A DNA stretch of 64,000 bases. Source: Hemerocallis citrina (taxonomy: Eukaryota; Streptophyta; Magnoliopsida; Asparagales; Asphodelaceae). The DNA is taken from positions 1 to 64,000 of the forward strand of contig JACEHZ010000370.1 of the NCBI GenBank assembly GCA_017893485.1. Reading direction: 5' to 3'. Numbering within the stretch: position 1 is the stretch's first letter; each line of letters begins with the position of its first letter. Under the pieces are notes generated by a model. It was given only the letters and a program-made list of their open reading frames with translations, made no database searches and was not told the DNA's origin. Shown in pieces: positions 42,653-54,481 of this stretch. Position numbers and translations under genes: made by a program.

Positions 42653-44562
42653 ATGGCTGAAATCCCTCCTCCCCAAAACTTGTACTCATCGGAGCCCTTC
42701 ATCTCCAATGGGACAAGTCTTACACGATCACCATTTTTTGATGAAAAATACTATGACGTCTGGAAAGTTCGTATGTCGCATTTTTACAGATGCTCGGAGA
42801 AGAGGTATGGAATATATGCATCAACAAGACAGAAATCCCGATTAGCGATGGAAAGAAAGCATTTACACAAGTGAAGTTATCTCTAAAAAATGCAAACTCC
42901 AAAGCCATGACGGCTCTTTATGCAAGGTTGAACAATGAAGAGCTAATGTGGTGCGGACGTAACTGCAAAACAGCCTACGAGATCTGGAACAACATGCTGA
43001 AGCGGCATGAAGGAACCGCTTCTGAGGTAAAGGCTAAAGTGAATTTGTATTTTTATAAATTTGATGTGTTCCGCATGTTTCCAGGTGAAAAAGTGGATCA
43101 AATGCTCGTCCGGTTCGATATCATTGCCCATGAGCTTGAAAGCTTGGGTAAGGGGCTTGATGATGACCGAAAGGTCAGAAAGCTCATAAGCTGCCTCACA
43201 CCAGAGTGGGATGTCAAGGCCGCGGCAATGAAGGAGACGCTTGAAGAAAAGGGATTTGACAACTATACATTTCAAGGAAAGCTAAAAACGTACGAGATGG
43301 AAATGGTGGAGACAAAGTGATATAGGCAAAATATCGAGATCGAACCAAAAACTGAGGAGAAAACTATTGCACTTAAAGCAGAGAAGAACCGATCATCAAA
43401 AGTTGATTCAGAACAGGAGGATTCAGACGAGGACATTGCTTTTCTGACAAGACAATTTTGTAAGTACCTTAAAAATAAAAAATTTGACAGGTGCCAAGAA
43501 GAAAGGGAGAAGGAGAAGGAGGATGTATGCTACAAGTGTAAGAAACCTGGACATATCCGAGCAAACTGTCCTACTCAACAAAACAGAAACAGGGATCACT
43601 ATCGCTCCAATCCTAGTCAGAAAAAGAAGGCACTAAAAGCAACCTGGCTTGACTCAGATTCAAGTGACGAAGAGCAAGGCCACAATGACTTCGGCTTCAT
43701 GGCTCTTGGGAATTGTGAGGCGCAATCACTCTCCCAAGAAGAGGTAATGGAAGAACCAACTTATGAAGAACTTGTAGATATATTTAATGATTTGAAAGAC
43801 CATGCAAAGAAATTAAGTCGTGAACTTAGACAATATAAACATAATTCTAATGAAATACATGATGCCTGCATAACAAAAATTCACAAACTGAAAAATAAGA
43901 ATGCCCTTATTCTTGAAAAATTTGAGTCATGCCAAAAAGATCATGATATTTTGTTAGAAGAAAATGAGATGTTAAAACAACAAATTCGTGAATCGCTAGC
44001 AATACATGATGATCACTTAAAGGAGATTCAGGATAAATCTGTTTATATTGTCATGCTCACAAAAGACTTAGATGAATGTAAAAGGAGTTTTGATGAAGTA
44101 GTGGAAGGATGTAACGAAGCCCTTAAACAAAATAGGATCCTTGATGCCACTCTAGATACTCTTTGTTGGAACACAAAAGACGATGAGATAACTAGAAAGA
44201 GACTTTGTAAAAAGGTAATTGAGTTTGAAAAAATTATTGAAAAGTATTAAGGGCCCTGTTATTTTATTACAAAGGATTCAAGATCATATCATGATAATAG
44301 AGGGCTTGGTTACGAAGAGCCAACGCATCATCAAAAATCATCTCGTCATGCGCACGTGCATAAAAATCAACACAATCACAAACCAAATATAAATTATGCA
44401 AGTGCGCATGACCCAAGACACAGTCAAATCACATGCAATTTTTGTTGTAGACTAAGACATATCTCTTATAACTGCTCACTAAAAAGGAATACTAATCTTG
44501 TGTGGGTAAGAAAGAATGTTGATGCAGGCTCAAAGCTCACATGGACTCCTACAAACATATAG
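42653..44562 (+). pseudogene. Element E: gag (UBN2-type, CCHC knuckles, coiled coil)
   Basis: Starts MAEIPPPQNLYSSEPFISNG and reads into a copia gag domain. A frameshift near 42787 moves to the next frame (FTQVKLSLKNANSKAMTALY, AYEIWNNMLKRHEG). A TGA at 43318 and a TAA at 44248 interrupt it further. The first zinc knuckle is CYKCKKPGHIRANC at about 43530-43570. A long coiled coil follows (about 43750-44240). A second knuckle, CNFCCRLRHISYNC, is at about 44436-44475. It ends WTPTNI at 44562, where protease would begin in an autonomous Sirevirus. The position after the PBS and the two knuckles make gag certain; the lineage is inferred. Confidence 0.88.
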
Positions 44563-44949
44563 GTAGGGAGTTCGAAGCATTCAACGTAGAGATATGCAGA
44601 AACCTTGACAGAAGATGTACAAATCTCAACTGGCATAGCAACAATATGCATCTCTATCAAGGAAATAGGTAAAGGATGGTGTCCTTAAAAATGCACGATA
44701 ACTGGTAAAATCTATACTCGCTGGAATTTACATTAAATATGATCTTGTGAAGTCATAACTGCAAAAATTAATCGACCGGTCGACCGTATGTCTTCATTAT
44801 TAACTGCTTTTGTGAATGGGCCGGTAGACCGTGCGGTCGACCGTTCAACCTTCGGACCCTGCCTACTGTGTATTTAATGTATGGTGCGGTCGACCGTATA
44901 CTAAACCGGTCGACCAACTCTGTCGACTATGTCTGTCTTTCTCTTTTAC

Positions 44950-44957
44950 TATAAATA
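44950..44957 (+). promoter_or_regulatory. Candidate TATA box for the second ORF of element E
   Basis: TATAAATA followed by a pyrimidine-rich leader with CTCAAACCCTAGCC near 44985, 132 bp before the ATG at 45082. It looks like the promoter of a stand-alone gene inside the retroelement. Confidence 0.5.
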
Positions 44958-45081
44958 ACTCTTTACCCTCAATCTCTTATTTCACCTCAAACCCTAGCCT
45001 CCCTTTCCAAAACCCATCAGCAAAAGTTTCATTATCTCACAAATTTTCCCCCAACTCTCTCGCAAATCTTCTCTTTTGCTC

Positions 45082-46191
45082 ATGGCTTCCTCCTTTCATC
45101 AACCAAAGGGCAAGAGGACTATATCAAGATTCATCACTAGAGAGGGTATAGTATTTCGAAACTCTTAATGTGCCGATAAATATTTCTCTTCTCTTGCTGG
45201 TACTCCTGTCGTTGCCAATAGGGCAATTGACTTGTCTGCCTTGGGGGGGGGGGGCAATTCACTGTAATGGTTAGAATTCTTAGGGGTTTCAGTTGGGAAA
45301 ACTATCTTAGCACCCCTAGTCCACTCTGAATCAATAACTCGTCAATTCTATGCCAACCTTGAGGGCTTGCAAAATGGTGATCTTACTCTCTCTTCTCTCG
45401 TACTTGGGAGAAGAGTAAAAATTACCCCCGAGTATCTTCGTGGTCGATACGAGTTTCCCCAAGGGGATTTCGATGCTTATCACCATGACTTCAAAACCCT
45501 TGAATACAAGCCCGGTCACAATCAACACACAGTCAAATCCATGATTGTGCAACATGAATTTGTTCATCTTCCTCACCCATCTCTTACACAGTTTACCGAC
45601 TCCGCCCGTGTTCTCAATAAAATAGTAAATGCAAACATTTGGCTAAAAAAGAATGACAAAACCGAAATTAGGGTCGATCAATCCTTCATCATCTTCCTTA
45701 TTCTTGGTGAATACAAATTCGATCTTGCCTCCTTCATCATTCGCACAATGAATTTTGCTACTTCAACAAATCGTGGTCTCCCTTTTAGCTCCCTTATCTA
45801 CAACCTAGCCATTGATTCCCGCGCCGAAGTTGGAAACTATCTTCTTAGCAAAAGTCCTATGCCCATCTTGCCTCAACAAATGGGCATTGATGTTCTCTTC
45901 GGTCAACGGGCTCGTCGCCGTCAAGCCCAATAACAGGCAAGGCAAGAGGAGCAAGAAAAACAAGCGCTGCAAGCACCACAAGCCCCTCCCTCACAGGCTT
46001 CCTCCTCCTCATCCTCATTTGTGATATATGAGCAATTCGCCACTCATCAAATGCAAGTCTACCAATATTATACAAACACTCTCGATTACTTGCAAAGGAA
46101 GGAGGACTGGGAAATGCTCCCACCTCCTAATGTATCTGGAGGAGATGTGGAAGGAGAAGAAGATGAAGGCAGTGATGAAGATGATGAATAA
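45082..46191 (+). pseudogene. Element E second ORF: 'putative plant transposon protein'-like
   Basis: ATG 45082 (MASSFHQPKGKRTISRFITR) runs to a TAA near 45166, and frames change around the G12 run at 45245. From about 45330 the frame is open: RQFYANL, LVLGRRVKITPEYLRGRYEF, LNKIVNANIWLKKND, FIIFLILGEYKFDLASFIIR, RGLPFSSLIYNLAIDSRAEV. It stops at TAA 45931, after which an in-frame Gln/Ser-rich and then acidic tail continues to about 46190 (GEEDEGSDEDDE). The VRG-like motif, W..L and LPF..LI pattern resembles a family often annotated 'putative plant transposon protein' (PF20167-like). It is not a retroviral enzyme. Function unknown. Confidence 0.6.
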
Positions 46192-46806
46192 ATGTAATAT
46201 TCATATGTATGCTATTTGAAATTCTTGAAATGCACTTAATTGAGATCTCATCTTGACATACCGCTCAATCTTGCAATGATCTTAATTCAAGCTCTTATCT
46301 TCATGCAAATTGACAAACAAAATTGACATTATCAATAACTTATGTATATCTGTTAGTATCAATTTTGCAGTCGACCTGGCGGTCAACCGGTCTATTCTCT
46401 GAATGGTTTTGCAAAATAGTGTTGTGCGGTCGACCGGTATGCTCTCTGGATAATCTTTGCGAAAAAGTGTTTTGCGGTCGACCGTAAGGTCGACCGGCTC
46501 TCTTTCTGGTCGTGTATTTCAAAATTTTACAAAAAACAATGATTCCTCTCTTAATTTCTTGATTTTCTTGTTGCTTTCATATGTATTGGGGAGAATTTCA
46601 AATCTATGATATTATGTAGAGCTCTCACTGTATATCAAAGAGTCTCGTTATCAACGGTATCTTGTAAGAAGATTCTCTTTCATGATTCTTTTTGTATACA
46701 TTGTAACAGCTTAAAATGTTCCTCTTCATTGTTTTAAACTGATGATTGCTTTCACGAACTTTCCACGGAATTATTTTACTATATCTATCCCCTGTTGGTG
46801 TGTTCC

Positions 46807-47112
46807 AAAAAGGGGGAGAATTGTTTTGGAATGTTTTCAAATGTTCGAAGGTTTTCAAATGTTTTCAAAATAATTTTCAAATAAATTCATGTACTAATTC
46901 TCTCATTCATATCTTATATTTGCTCACTAAGTTCTGTATTACAAGTAATATTATGTTAAGGGGGAGTATTCACTCTCATTCACTCTCTTAAAAATTCTAT
47001 CTATATGAAAATCTGTTTAACAGGATGTACTAAATTCAGGGAGAGTATCTGCATACTTTGTTTTAATTTTCAAACATTCTTGCATGTTTTGTTCACACCA
47101 AAAGGGGGAGAT
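46807..47112 (+). other. Multiple polypurine tracts of element E
   Basis: AAAAAGGGGGAGAATTG (46807), TTAAGGGGGAGTATTC (46955) and AAAAGGGGGAGATTG (47099) precede the 3' LTR. The last ends directly at it and would be the functional PPT. Repeated PPTs are characteristic of Sireviruses. Confidence 0.8.
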
Positions 47113-48142
47113 TGTTGACTCTTGGTTTGGTGTGCACAAAACGTGCTTACTTGTACTAATAAGTTTGAATTTAGTGTATCAGATTTTCAGGATTAATTAA
47201 TATCAAAAAGAGATCTAAGAGAGATTCACAAACATACAAATAAGAAAAGTAATAAAGGGAGATTGCATCTACAAGCCAAAAAGGAAAGAGCTCTCAATTA
47301 AATAAAGGGAGATTGCATATACAAGCTAAAGAGGAAAGAGCTCTCAATTAATTGGCCTCCAAGCAATCTATCAAGTCTGGATTTTTAGCATGATTTTTGT
47401 GAGATATTTGTTGTAATTGATTGATTAAAGAGAGATGAGTTTATGGTAAGAAAACAAAGTGGATTCGATCTATACAGCCACGGTCCAGTCGACCGTACCT
47501 AATGTCGGTCGACCGTCGCAGTCGACCGCAACTTCTATTGGCAAAAACAGCGGTCGACCTTTCATCTACGCTAGAGAGCTGAACGGTCGACCGCACATTT
47601 TGACCGATCGACCGCAACTTGGCTGTATATATTTTTTGGAATGTATCGTTGCCTCTTTTGATCGATACACTTCCTCTTCTATTAAATAGAACGAATCCAC
47701 TGTGTCTTCTTCACCTATTCCTTCTGAAAAAATTACTTCGAACTAATCTCTTGATAATCAATCCGAGTGTGAGCATTGAATTGGTTGTATTTTTTAGTCA
47801 AGATCTCAAACGATCTTGAGTTTTATTTTCTTTTCTTTTCCACTTCAGTGAGATTGACGGGACTTGGATTAGAAGTCCTGTGGGTGTAATAGGTCTTTCG
47901 GTCTTAATTCGAGAATCACTATACTAATGGTTTTTGAGTATAGTAGAACGTTTGTAGCGGAAAATTGCTACAAGTAGGTGGTGTGGATGTAGACCTGAGG
48001 GTCGAACCACGTTATATCGCTGCGTCATCTGAGTTTGCTTTTCTTGCCTCTCTTGCATTACTTTGATTTATTTTACTTTATTCTTTTAATTTTTTATTTC
48101 CGCACGATCACCCTATTCACCCCCTCCAAAGGGTGGTTAACA
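47113..48142 (+). repeat. Element E 3' LTR
   Basis: Nearly identical to the 5' LTR, with a few substitutions and one ~9-bp loss near 47566. It ends GGTTAACA before CAGTT. Confidence 0.95.
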
Positions 48143-48147
48143 CAGTT

Positions 48148-48348
48148 TACATATGTTTATTTTGTAACCTAAAATCTTGTTTTGTACTTATTAATGGAAC
48201 ATTAGTGTCATATTTCACTTTTTTTTTCAAAAAGAAAAATTGTATGCATGGGTTCACCATTTTTACAACTTGGTAAAACCTAAGTTTCTAGCGCCTTCTA
48301 GGTTTGGTTTCACTAGGTTTCATAGTTTCATCTTGGATTTCATTTACC

Positions 48349-48381
<33 letters not shown>

Positions 48382-50140
48382 TTCCTTTTCTGCAATCTGC
48401 AATACCCCCTCTTTCTTCATCTTTTGCAATACAGGCATTCAGTTTTCTAAATTATATACAAGATCTAGACACCTGGGCCCAGCGCTCGTATTTGAACTGT
48501 AGAACACTTGCTCATCCTAGAATAAAGATGTTATGTGCTGCTAATTTCCATATTTTTGTGTATCTTTATTGATGGTTCTTTTGCGTCTAAGTTCAGTTAT
48601 GAACCATTAAGTGCGCCACCATCAATTATTGTTTATATAAGTACCCTAACAAATATATATTTTTAAAAATAAATACTACGATTGTTCAAACAAAAACAAA
48701 AATAGAGAAAGTAAATGTACGCAATTAACTAAAGAGGAAAAAAACTTTAAATGATTAGAAAGATTTATTAAGCATTTTTAGTTAAACAAATAAAACCTTA
48801 AACTTAAAATTTAGGAAAAAAAATGTAGAGTACCTATCTCAGAATAAGTAGTAGAAGAAGAACACCTGACATCAACTCATCTAGAAAGATAAGATGCATC
48901 CAACCTAAAAAAGAGATGAAATCCAACAAAATACTACGAATCTGAAACCCAAACATTGAATTACAGCCCCATAAAGAGACAAATCCAATAAACACCCTTC
49001 TCGATCCCCAAATTTGAGCACATGAACCCAAACCTTAAACCTGGAAGATAAAAGGAGAGAAAAACAAAAAATTGAAATAAAAAAACATGATTACATCCCC
49101 CAAAAGTGATGAAATCCAACAAAATACTCACCTCAAACCCCAAATTCGATCACCCAAGCCCTAACCCCATACCTGAAAGATTATAGCTCATAAATGAGAT
49201 CAAATTCAAATAAAGAGGTACCTCGATCACCAAATCCGAGCATCCAAGCCCTAATCTTAAACCTGAACTAGAGAAAAAAAGAGAAATTTAAGATGGGGGA
49301 GAAAGAGAGAAAGTGGAGAAGTGGAGAAATGAGAACCACAAACTGGATGGAAAAATAAAAGAGCAAACAACGCTCGTGTTGGTGAGGGGCAATTTCAGAA
49401 GTTCGAAAAGTACCTCTACAGAGTATTAGGTTGCTGAGGATTATATAATATAACAATTTGCACGTGCGATGCACGTTCTAACATTTTTTATTTTTCTAAA
49501 GTGAAGACTATGACGTAGTCTAACCTCGAACACGAGACATTCCTTTACTATATGAGCTACAACTCAGTGGTTTCTTTTTACAAATTATATAGTGACACCA
49601 ACTTTTATTTTATATAAATGGTATTTTCGTAAAATAATTATGTTGTAAATAAATTTGAAGTAGGACATTATGGTAACTAGCTAATTAATTAGAAATGAAT
49701 AGTTAATATCACTCTCACTTAAAAAGGTATGATTGATATTAGACCAATCAAATTGATTTATTTACCCACTATATAACTCAAACTCTTGAGATATAGTAGC
49801 AGAGATGGTGGGCAAACTTAACTTTATGAATTTTAATTAGTCATTAGTGATATTACTATCCTATGGTTTTTCAAAATGTTAAGTTACCACCTTAACCTTA
49901 ACCTGTACCTGTACCTGCACCTGCACCTGCACCGGTCTTATCCATATTTTTATGATAAAAGTAACCTTCTAATTTTTAAAGTGTATGTACCACCGAGATT
50001 TATGGTTTGACAGCTAACTCTACTCCATCACTTTTAAGAGACACAATCCCATTTGAATAATTAAAAAGTTTATATTCATATGATCGTATCCCTTGTATGT
50101 GTTTCATGAAGTGAGGTTTCTCGTGGTTTTGGTTTCGAAT
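48148..50140. other. Intergenic spacer with poly-C run and degenerate repeats
   Basis: A run of 29 C lies at 48351-48379. Three diverged ~140-bp stretches between 48850 and 49270 share ATGAAATCCAACAAAATACT, CCAAAT(T/C)(T/C)GA(G/T)CA and AAGCCCTAA words. At 49455 CACGTGCGATGCACGTT makes a small hairpin. 49900-49930 repeats CCTGCA/CCTGTA. No credible gene. Confidence 0.55.
48351..48379 (+). repeat. Poly-C homopolymer (29 bp)
   Basis: Uninterrupted C run. Its length may be affected by assembly or sequencing error. Confidence 0.9.
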
Positions 50141-50496
50141 AAGGGTGGCAATTGACTCAAACCTAATTTAGGTTTGCTTAGGTCCGACCCGATAATTAGC
50201 GTGTATGTGTTAATAATTTTTATTTCGGGCAGGGTTCGGACTTAAATTTTTCGGTGTGAGAAAAATTCAGGTCAAAGGGCTTAGGCCCGCTGGGCCCGAA
50301 TCAAATTTGTATATGTATATGTGTATGTTTATGCATCATGTATATTTATGTATGAGTTTGTTTTTTAAGAGAATATTCATGTAAGTAAGTTGAAATAGAT
50401 GTTAAAGTTTATAGATAGAGAAATTATGTCTTGGATATAAAATTAAATGATAATAGATAAATTTGAGGTGAATTACTCAAAAGTTTGTAGTATTCA

Positions 50497-50556
<60 letters not shown>

Positions 50557-50757
50557 CGTATATTAACCTTGATAGAGTTATATCACGAGAAAAAATTATA
50601 TATTGGAACATGCATAAATAGTTTGGGACTAGGCCCGAACCTATTTTTGGGCCTAACTTGGGCCCGGGCCTAATTTTTAAGCCCGACTAAAATTCGGGTT
50701 GGGTTCGGGCCCGGGCCAATATGGGTCTAGTCCAAACCTGGCCCACTGCCAGCCCTA
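50141..50757. mobile_element. hAT-like non-autonomous element
   Basis: The ends AAGGGTGGCAATTGACTCAA and, on the complement, TAGGGCTGGCAGTGGGCC are similar to hAT termini. GTTTCGAAT flanks both sides (50132-50140 and 50758-50766), long enough for an 8-bp hAT duplication plus one matching base. The interior has GGGCCCGGGCC-type words near both ends and an (ATT)n tract. No transposase ORF. Confidence 0.65.
50491..50556 (+). repeat. (ATT)n microsatellite
   Basis: About 22 trinucleotide repeats inside the hAT-like element. Confidence 0.95.
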
Positions 50758-51454
50758 GTTTCGAATGAGCAAAAACATAATTTCACCCTAGAAAATAACA
50801 CTAATTATCAATAGATGTGACAATGGGGTTTGTCCCTAAGAGCATCCATTATCGTTTGCTAAAAAATCACAATATCAAATTTTTCGCAATTTCGTATCCA
50901 CCATAGTTCGCTAAAACTCTTTTTAAAAAAAAGTAATAAACAGTGAACTGCTAAATATAGCAGTAGATTTTAGCAATTTCCAAATAAAGAAGACGGAAGG
51001 AGATCTTTCGTCTGTGAATTTTTTTCATTATTAAAAGATGACGGATCTTCCCTCCGCCAAATTCTTTAATATATTTTTTCCGAAAATTTACTAAAATGCC
51101 ATGTAAAAAATTACAAAAATACCATATAAATAAATAAAAAATAAAAAAAAGAAAATGCTCGGACGGAAGATCTTTCTCTGAAAAAACTAAATTGCCATTC
51201 ATTATTTACAAAAATGTCATTTAACCAATTTAAAAATTCAAAAAAAGACGAAAAAATCCGAACGGACGATCATCTCCCTTCTGTTTTAATTTATTTTTTT
51301 TAATAATTTTTTTTGCCAGACGGAAGATGATCTTCTGTCGCACAATTTTTTTATATTAAAATAAAATAAAATAAGGTTTAGACAGATGATAATCTTCCGT
51401 ATGAATATTTTATTATTTCGATCAGCCAAATTTGGCTCTGCACGATAGTAACGC

Positions 51455-52078
51455 TGATGATGGTAAAAATCGCAGCAGATCAGAGCCGTACGATCACTGC
51501 ACGGATCTCAAAGCATCTACAGGCAGATTAGCCATCACAGGCTTATTTTATAGGCCTGGACCCACTCGGAGACATGGGCTTCTCCCAAGCCCATAAAAAG
51601 TGACAGACTAGGCCCACTAAGAGAGACACCCAGCCCATAATGGCTATGAGTCAAATCTCTTATCCCCTCATAGGGATATCTTATCTCTTCAGGGGGGGAG
51701 ACATGAAAGATCCGATGGTCATGATTCGGCTTCTAGAATGTCTCTTAGGCCTATAAATACTCCTCCCCCTCTTCAGTCACCAGGTAATCAACAATTCACC
51801 AGTTTTCACTCTCTTACTCTCTCTCTTTCTGGTTCTGTCTTGCGCGTTGGAGGGTCTGTCGCCGGGGGCCACCCCCCGGTGTTTTAGACATTTTGCAGGT
51901 ACATCGGCCGCATCACCAACCGGCGAATTCAGATCACAGGAGGTCAATCAACGATCCAGATTCAATCACGGGAGCTCTAACCTCTTTTAACGGCCAAGGC
52001 ACAGGTTTGAATTTCAGTAGTTTCCATCCATTATTAACTCACTATCTATTTGCTCCCGCACCGAAATAAGCAGCAATA
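51455..52078 (+). repeat. Element D 5' LTR
   Basis: Begins TGATGATGGTAAAA and ends AGCAGCAATA (CA mutated to TA). TATA box at 51752-51759. It shares the GTTGGAGGGTCTGTCGCCGG segment (51845) with the LTRs of B and C in form. Confidence 0.93.
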
Positions 52079-52081
52079 AAT

Positions 52082-52097
52082 TGGCGCTATCTGTGGG
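52082..52097 (+). other. Primer binding site of element D
   Basis: TGGCGCTATCTGTGGG, a two-base variant of the PBS in B and C (TGGCGCCGTCTGTGGG), located after AAT at the LTR end. Confidence 0.7.
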
Positions 52098-52122
52098 AAA
52101 TACACAAGTAAGACTTATCGCC

Positions 52123-53290
52123 ATGCCATATTGACTAAGAGGTAAAGGGGCGGCCTCCACTCTTCGCACTACCACTCTTCGTCAACCAGCTCCTTCTATG
52201 GAAGATCAGATTCCTCCTCAACAGTCACCCCGACAGCCTAATCACGCTCCTTCCAACGGAGGGGCACCGGGGGGCTCCCAACAAAACCGTCCTGAATAAC
52301 ATCCTCAGTACGATTGCATCAATTACATCCCAAAAGAAGGACGACCAAGTCCTTCGCTGTATCCACGAAGTAGAGTGTCGCCTAGAACAGATGAAGAATG
52401 AGAGAAACTTCTCCAACAGGGCCTACCATCCAAATCAATGTCCCTTCAGCAATACCATCCTCGATGTACCCGTTCCAAGAAACTTCAAAGCTCCTCAATT
52501 TGAATCCTACAACGAGGAATCAGACCCGACGGACCACATCGAGAGCTTTAAAACACTGATGATGTTCTATAACGCCATCGATGCACTCATGTGTCGGATA
52601 TTTTCTGCTACATTGAAATGATCAGCTAGGGAATGGTATTCACGTCTGAAACCCGAATCCACATTTTCTTTCGATCAGCTCGAGGAACTCTTCATTGCAC
52701 ACTTCGTTACTAGCCAGAGAACTGAAAAAACCAGTGTCTCCATGCTAGAACTGAAGCAAGAAGATGAAGAACTACCGAAGGACTTCGTTAAGCTAACAAC
52801 TGAAGCAAGGTTAATTTCTACCTTGAACACTTCAGTCGCAACTGCAGCTTTTTCGCCACAACTTCACTGACAAAAACCTGAAAGCCTCCCTCACCAAAAA
52901 GACACCCAAATGTTTCACTGCGCTCCTAAAAAGGAGTGACAAGTATACTGGAGTCGAGGAAGCTCTCTATCCTCAAGGCAAGAACGATTCATCTTCCGGG
53001 AACAAAAGGAAGAACACAGGCAAGGAAGAACTTAGGAAGTTTCAGAGAAACTGTGCAAGTTCATGCCGTCCAAATCTAGCATCACGCTTCGACAAATTCA
53101 CTCATCTCAATGCAAGCATATCAGCCATCCTCAGGAAAGTGAAGAAGGATGGAATAATCCGCCTTCCCCCCACGATGTCAACGTCTAGCAGAAGAAGAGA
53201 CAAAAACAAGTGGTACACATTTCACAGAGATCATTGACATACTACTAACAACTGTCGAGCCTAAAAAAAGAACTAGAAGCCCTGATTCGC
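52123..53290 (+). pseudogene. Element D: degraded gag
   Basis: ATG 52123 is followed at once by TGA (MPY stop) and the frame changes repeatedly. Recognisable pieces are FKAPQFESYNEESDPTDHIE (about 52480-52540), IDALMCRIFSATLK then stop at 52619, AREWYSRL at about 52626, and SQRTEKTSVSMLEL near 52720. The zinc-motif region WYTFHRDH near 53210 has lost the frame. It could not produce a full gag. Confidence 0.8.
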
Positions 53291-53950
53291 ATGGGCTATC
53301 CCTCAAACTTCGTTCTGAAAGACAATGATACCGAAAATCCTCTGTCCCGAAGGTCTAATAAGCGTCGGCAGAGGTCATGCGAGTCGCAAAACTTTGAACA
53401 CATGACCGTCCTCCACTCCATTCATGAAGACCCGATGGGGGGAGATTCCAACTCCTCCCGCAAAGCTTTCGTCAGCAAAGTCAACTCCATAGATAACATT
53501 CCGCCCGCCAAACGCACCGGGATCCCGATATCTTTCTCTGACAAGGACTTAGAAGGAGTCCAAACACCTCATTGTCATGCATTGGTCATAAACCTTTGCA
53601 TGCTAAATCATGAGGTACGCTGCATCCTGGTGGACAATGGAAGCTCAGTAAACATCCTCTTCATGGCCACATTTCAGGCTCTCAAGCTCTCTCTGGACCA
53701 ACTCAAGCCAGCAGGTTATAAATTTCATGACTCCTCTGGTGTGCCTGTCCAAGTCGAGGATATTGTCACACTCGATGTAATAGCAGGGAAAGCCCACGCT
53801 ATTCAAACAGAAGCACTGGACTTTATGGTAATCGATGTCAAAGCTGCATACAATGCTATATTCGGCCGTCCCGACCTAGCGGCATTCCATGCAGTTGCCT
53901 CCGCATTTCACATGAAAATGAAGTTCCCAACAACAGCTGGCGTAGCCTAA
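53291..53950 (+). pseudogene. Element D: protease region
   Basis: An open frame of 219 codons includes HSIHEDPMGGDSNSSRKAF, ISFSDKDLEGVQTPHCHALV, the active-site loop LVDNGSSVNILF, and FMVIDVKAAYNAIFGRPDLA. It ends TAA at 53948. Here the segment after the active site is in one frame (LKPAGYKFHDSSGVPV), which shows that the frame breaks of B and C at this point are lesions. Confidence 0.85.
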
Positions 53951-53995
53951 GCTGTAGGAAGCCAACAGGCAGAACGAGCATGCTACACCACTACA

Positions 53996-54481
53996 ATGGG
54001 GGGCTCCATTCTCCCCCTCAACGCCATAGAGTCACCGCCAAAAAGCAGTCACAATAATTCAAAAACTGTAAACAAGCTTGAAGCCTCTGCCATAACCAAC
54101 TTTACCAAGAACTTCCAAACCTGCCACATCATCTTTCACCAGGTCCAAACTAGTTCTTATCATGACACAATAATAAACCTTAATCCCTCGCTCGAAGCCA
54201 CTCCACTTATTCAACGGAGACAAATAGTCATGCCTAAACATATTGGTGCATCAGAATATTCCTCTTTCACTAAGCAAAACAATGGGGGACTCCCTCCAAA
54301 ACAGGCAAGTTCAGGCAAGGTCTACCAAGTTGTTCGCCTGACGGCTCATCAACTTGAAGACCCAGGGGGCAAGGAGATATCAATAGGGACTTGGAAAGTA
54401 GAACACCTTATGAAGTACAACGAGTTGGGTGCCAAACTTGTACACAAAAGCGACACCAAAAAATCGTTAAAAACTTCCTAA
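53996..54481 (+). pseudogene. Element D: protease-end / integrase C-terminal fusion
   Basis: The frame starts MGGSILPLNAIESPPKSSHN, continuing the region after protease. It then becomes QASSGKVYQVVRLTAHQLED and GTWKVEHLMKYN, which is the tail of Tat integrase (compare GPYKITRVVRPGAYCLED and RTWNADHLLKY in C). The ~3 kb encoding RT, RNase H and most of integrase have been deleted between about 54220 and 54300. It ends at TAA 54481. The joint reads open. Confidence 0.75.

Larger units (their letters stand above)
41559..48142 (+). mobile_element. Element E: complete non-autonomous Sirevirus-like Ty1/copia element
   Basis: LTRs of 1,039 and 1,030 bp start TGTTGACTCTTGG and end TTAACA. CAGTT duplicates the target (41554-41558, 48143-48147). 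An initiator-Met PBS follows the 5' LTR. Inside are a gag gene with coiled coil and zinc knuckles, then an unrelated ORF. There is no protease, integrase, RT or RNase H. Several polypurine tracts precede the 3' LTR. Sireviruses are known for a long gag, repeated PPTs and palindromic LTR motifs. Mobilisation would need enzymes supplied by another element. Confidence 0.93.

Noticed and set aside
49450..49475. Second Helitron 3' end at CACGTGCGATGCACGTTCTAAC
   Set aside because: The hairpin and CTAA are present, but the base after it is C rather than T and the spacing is atypical.
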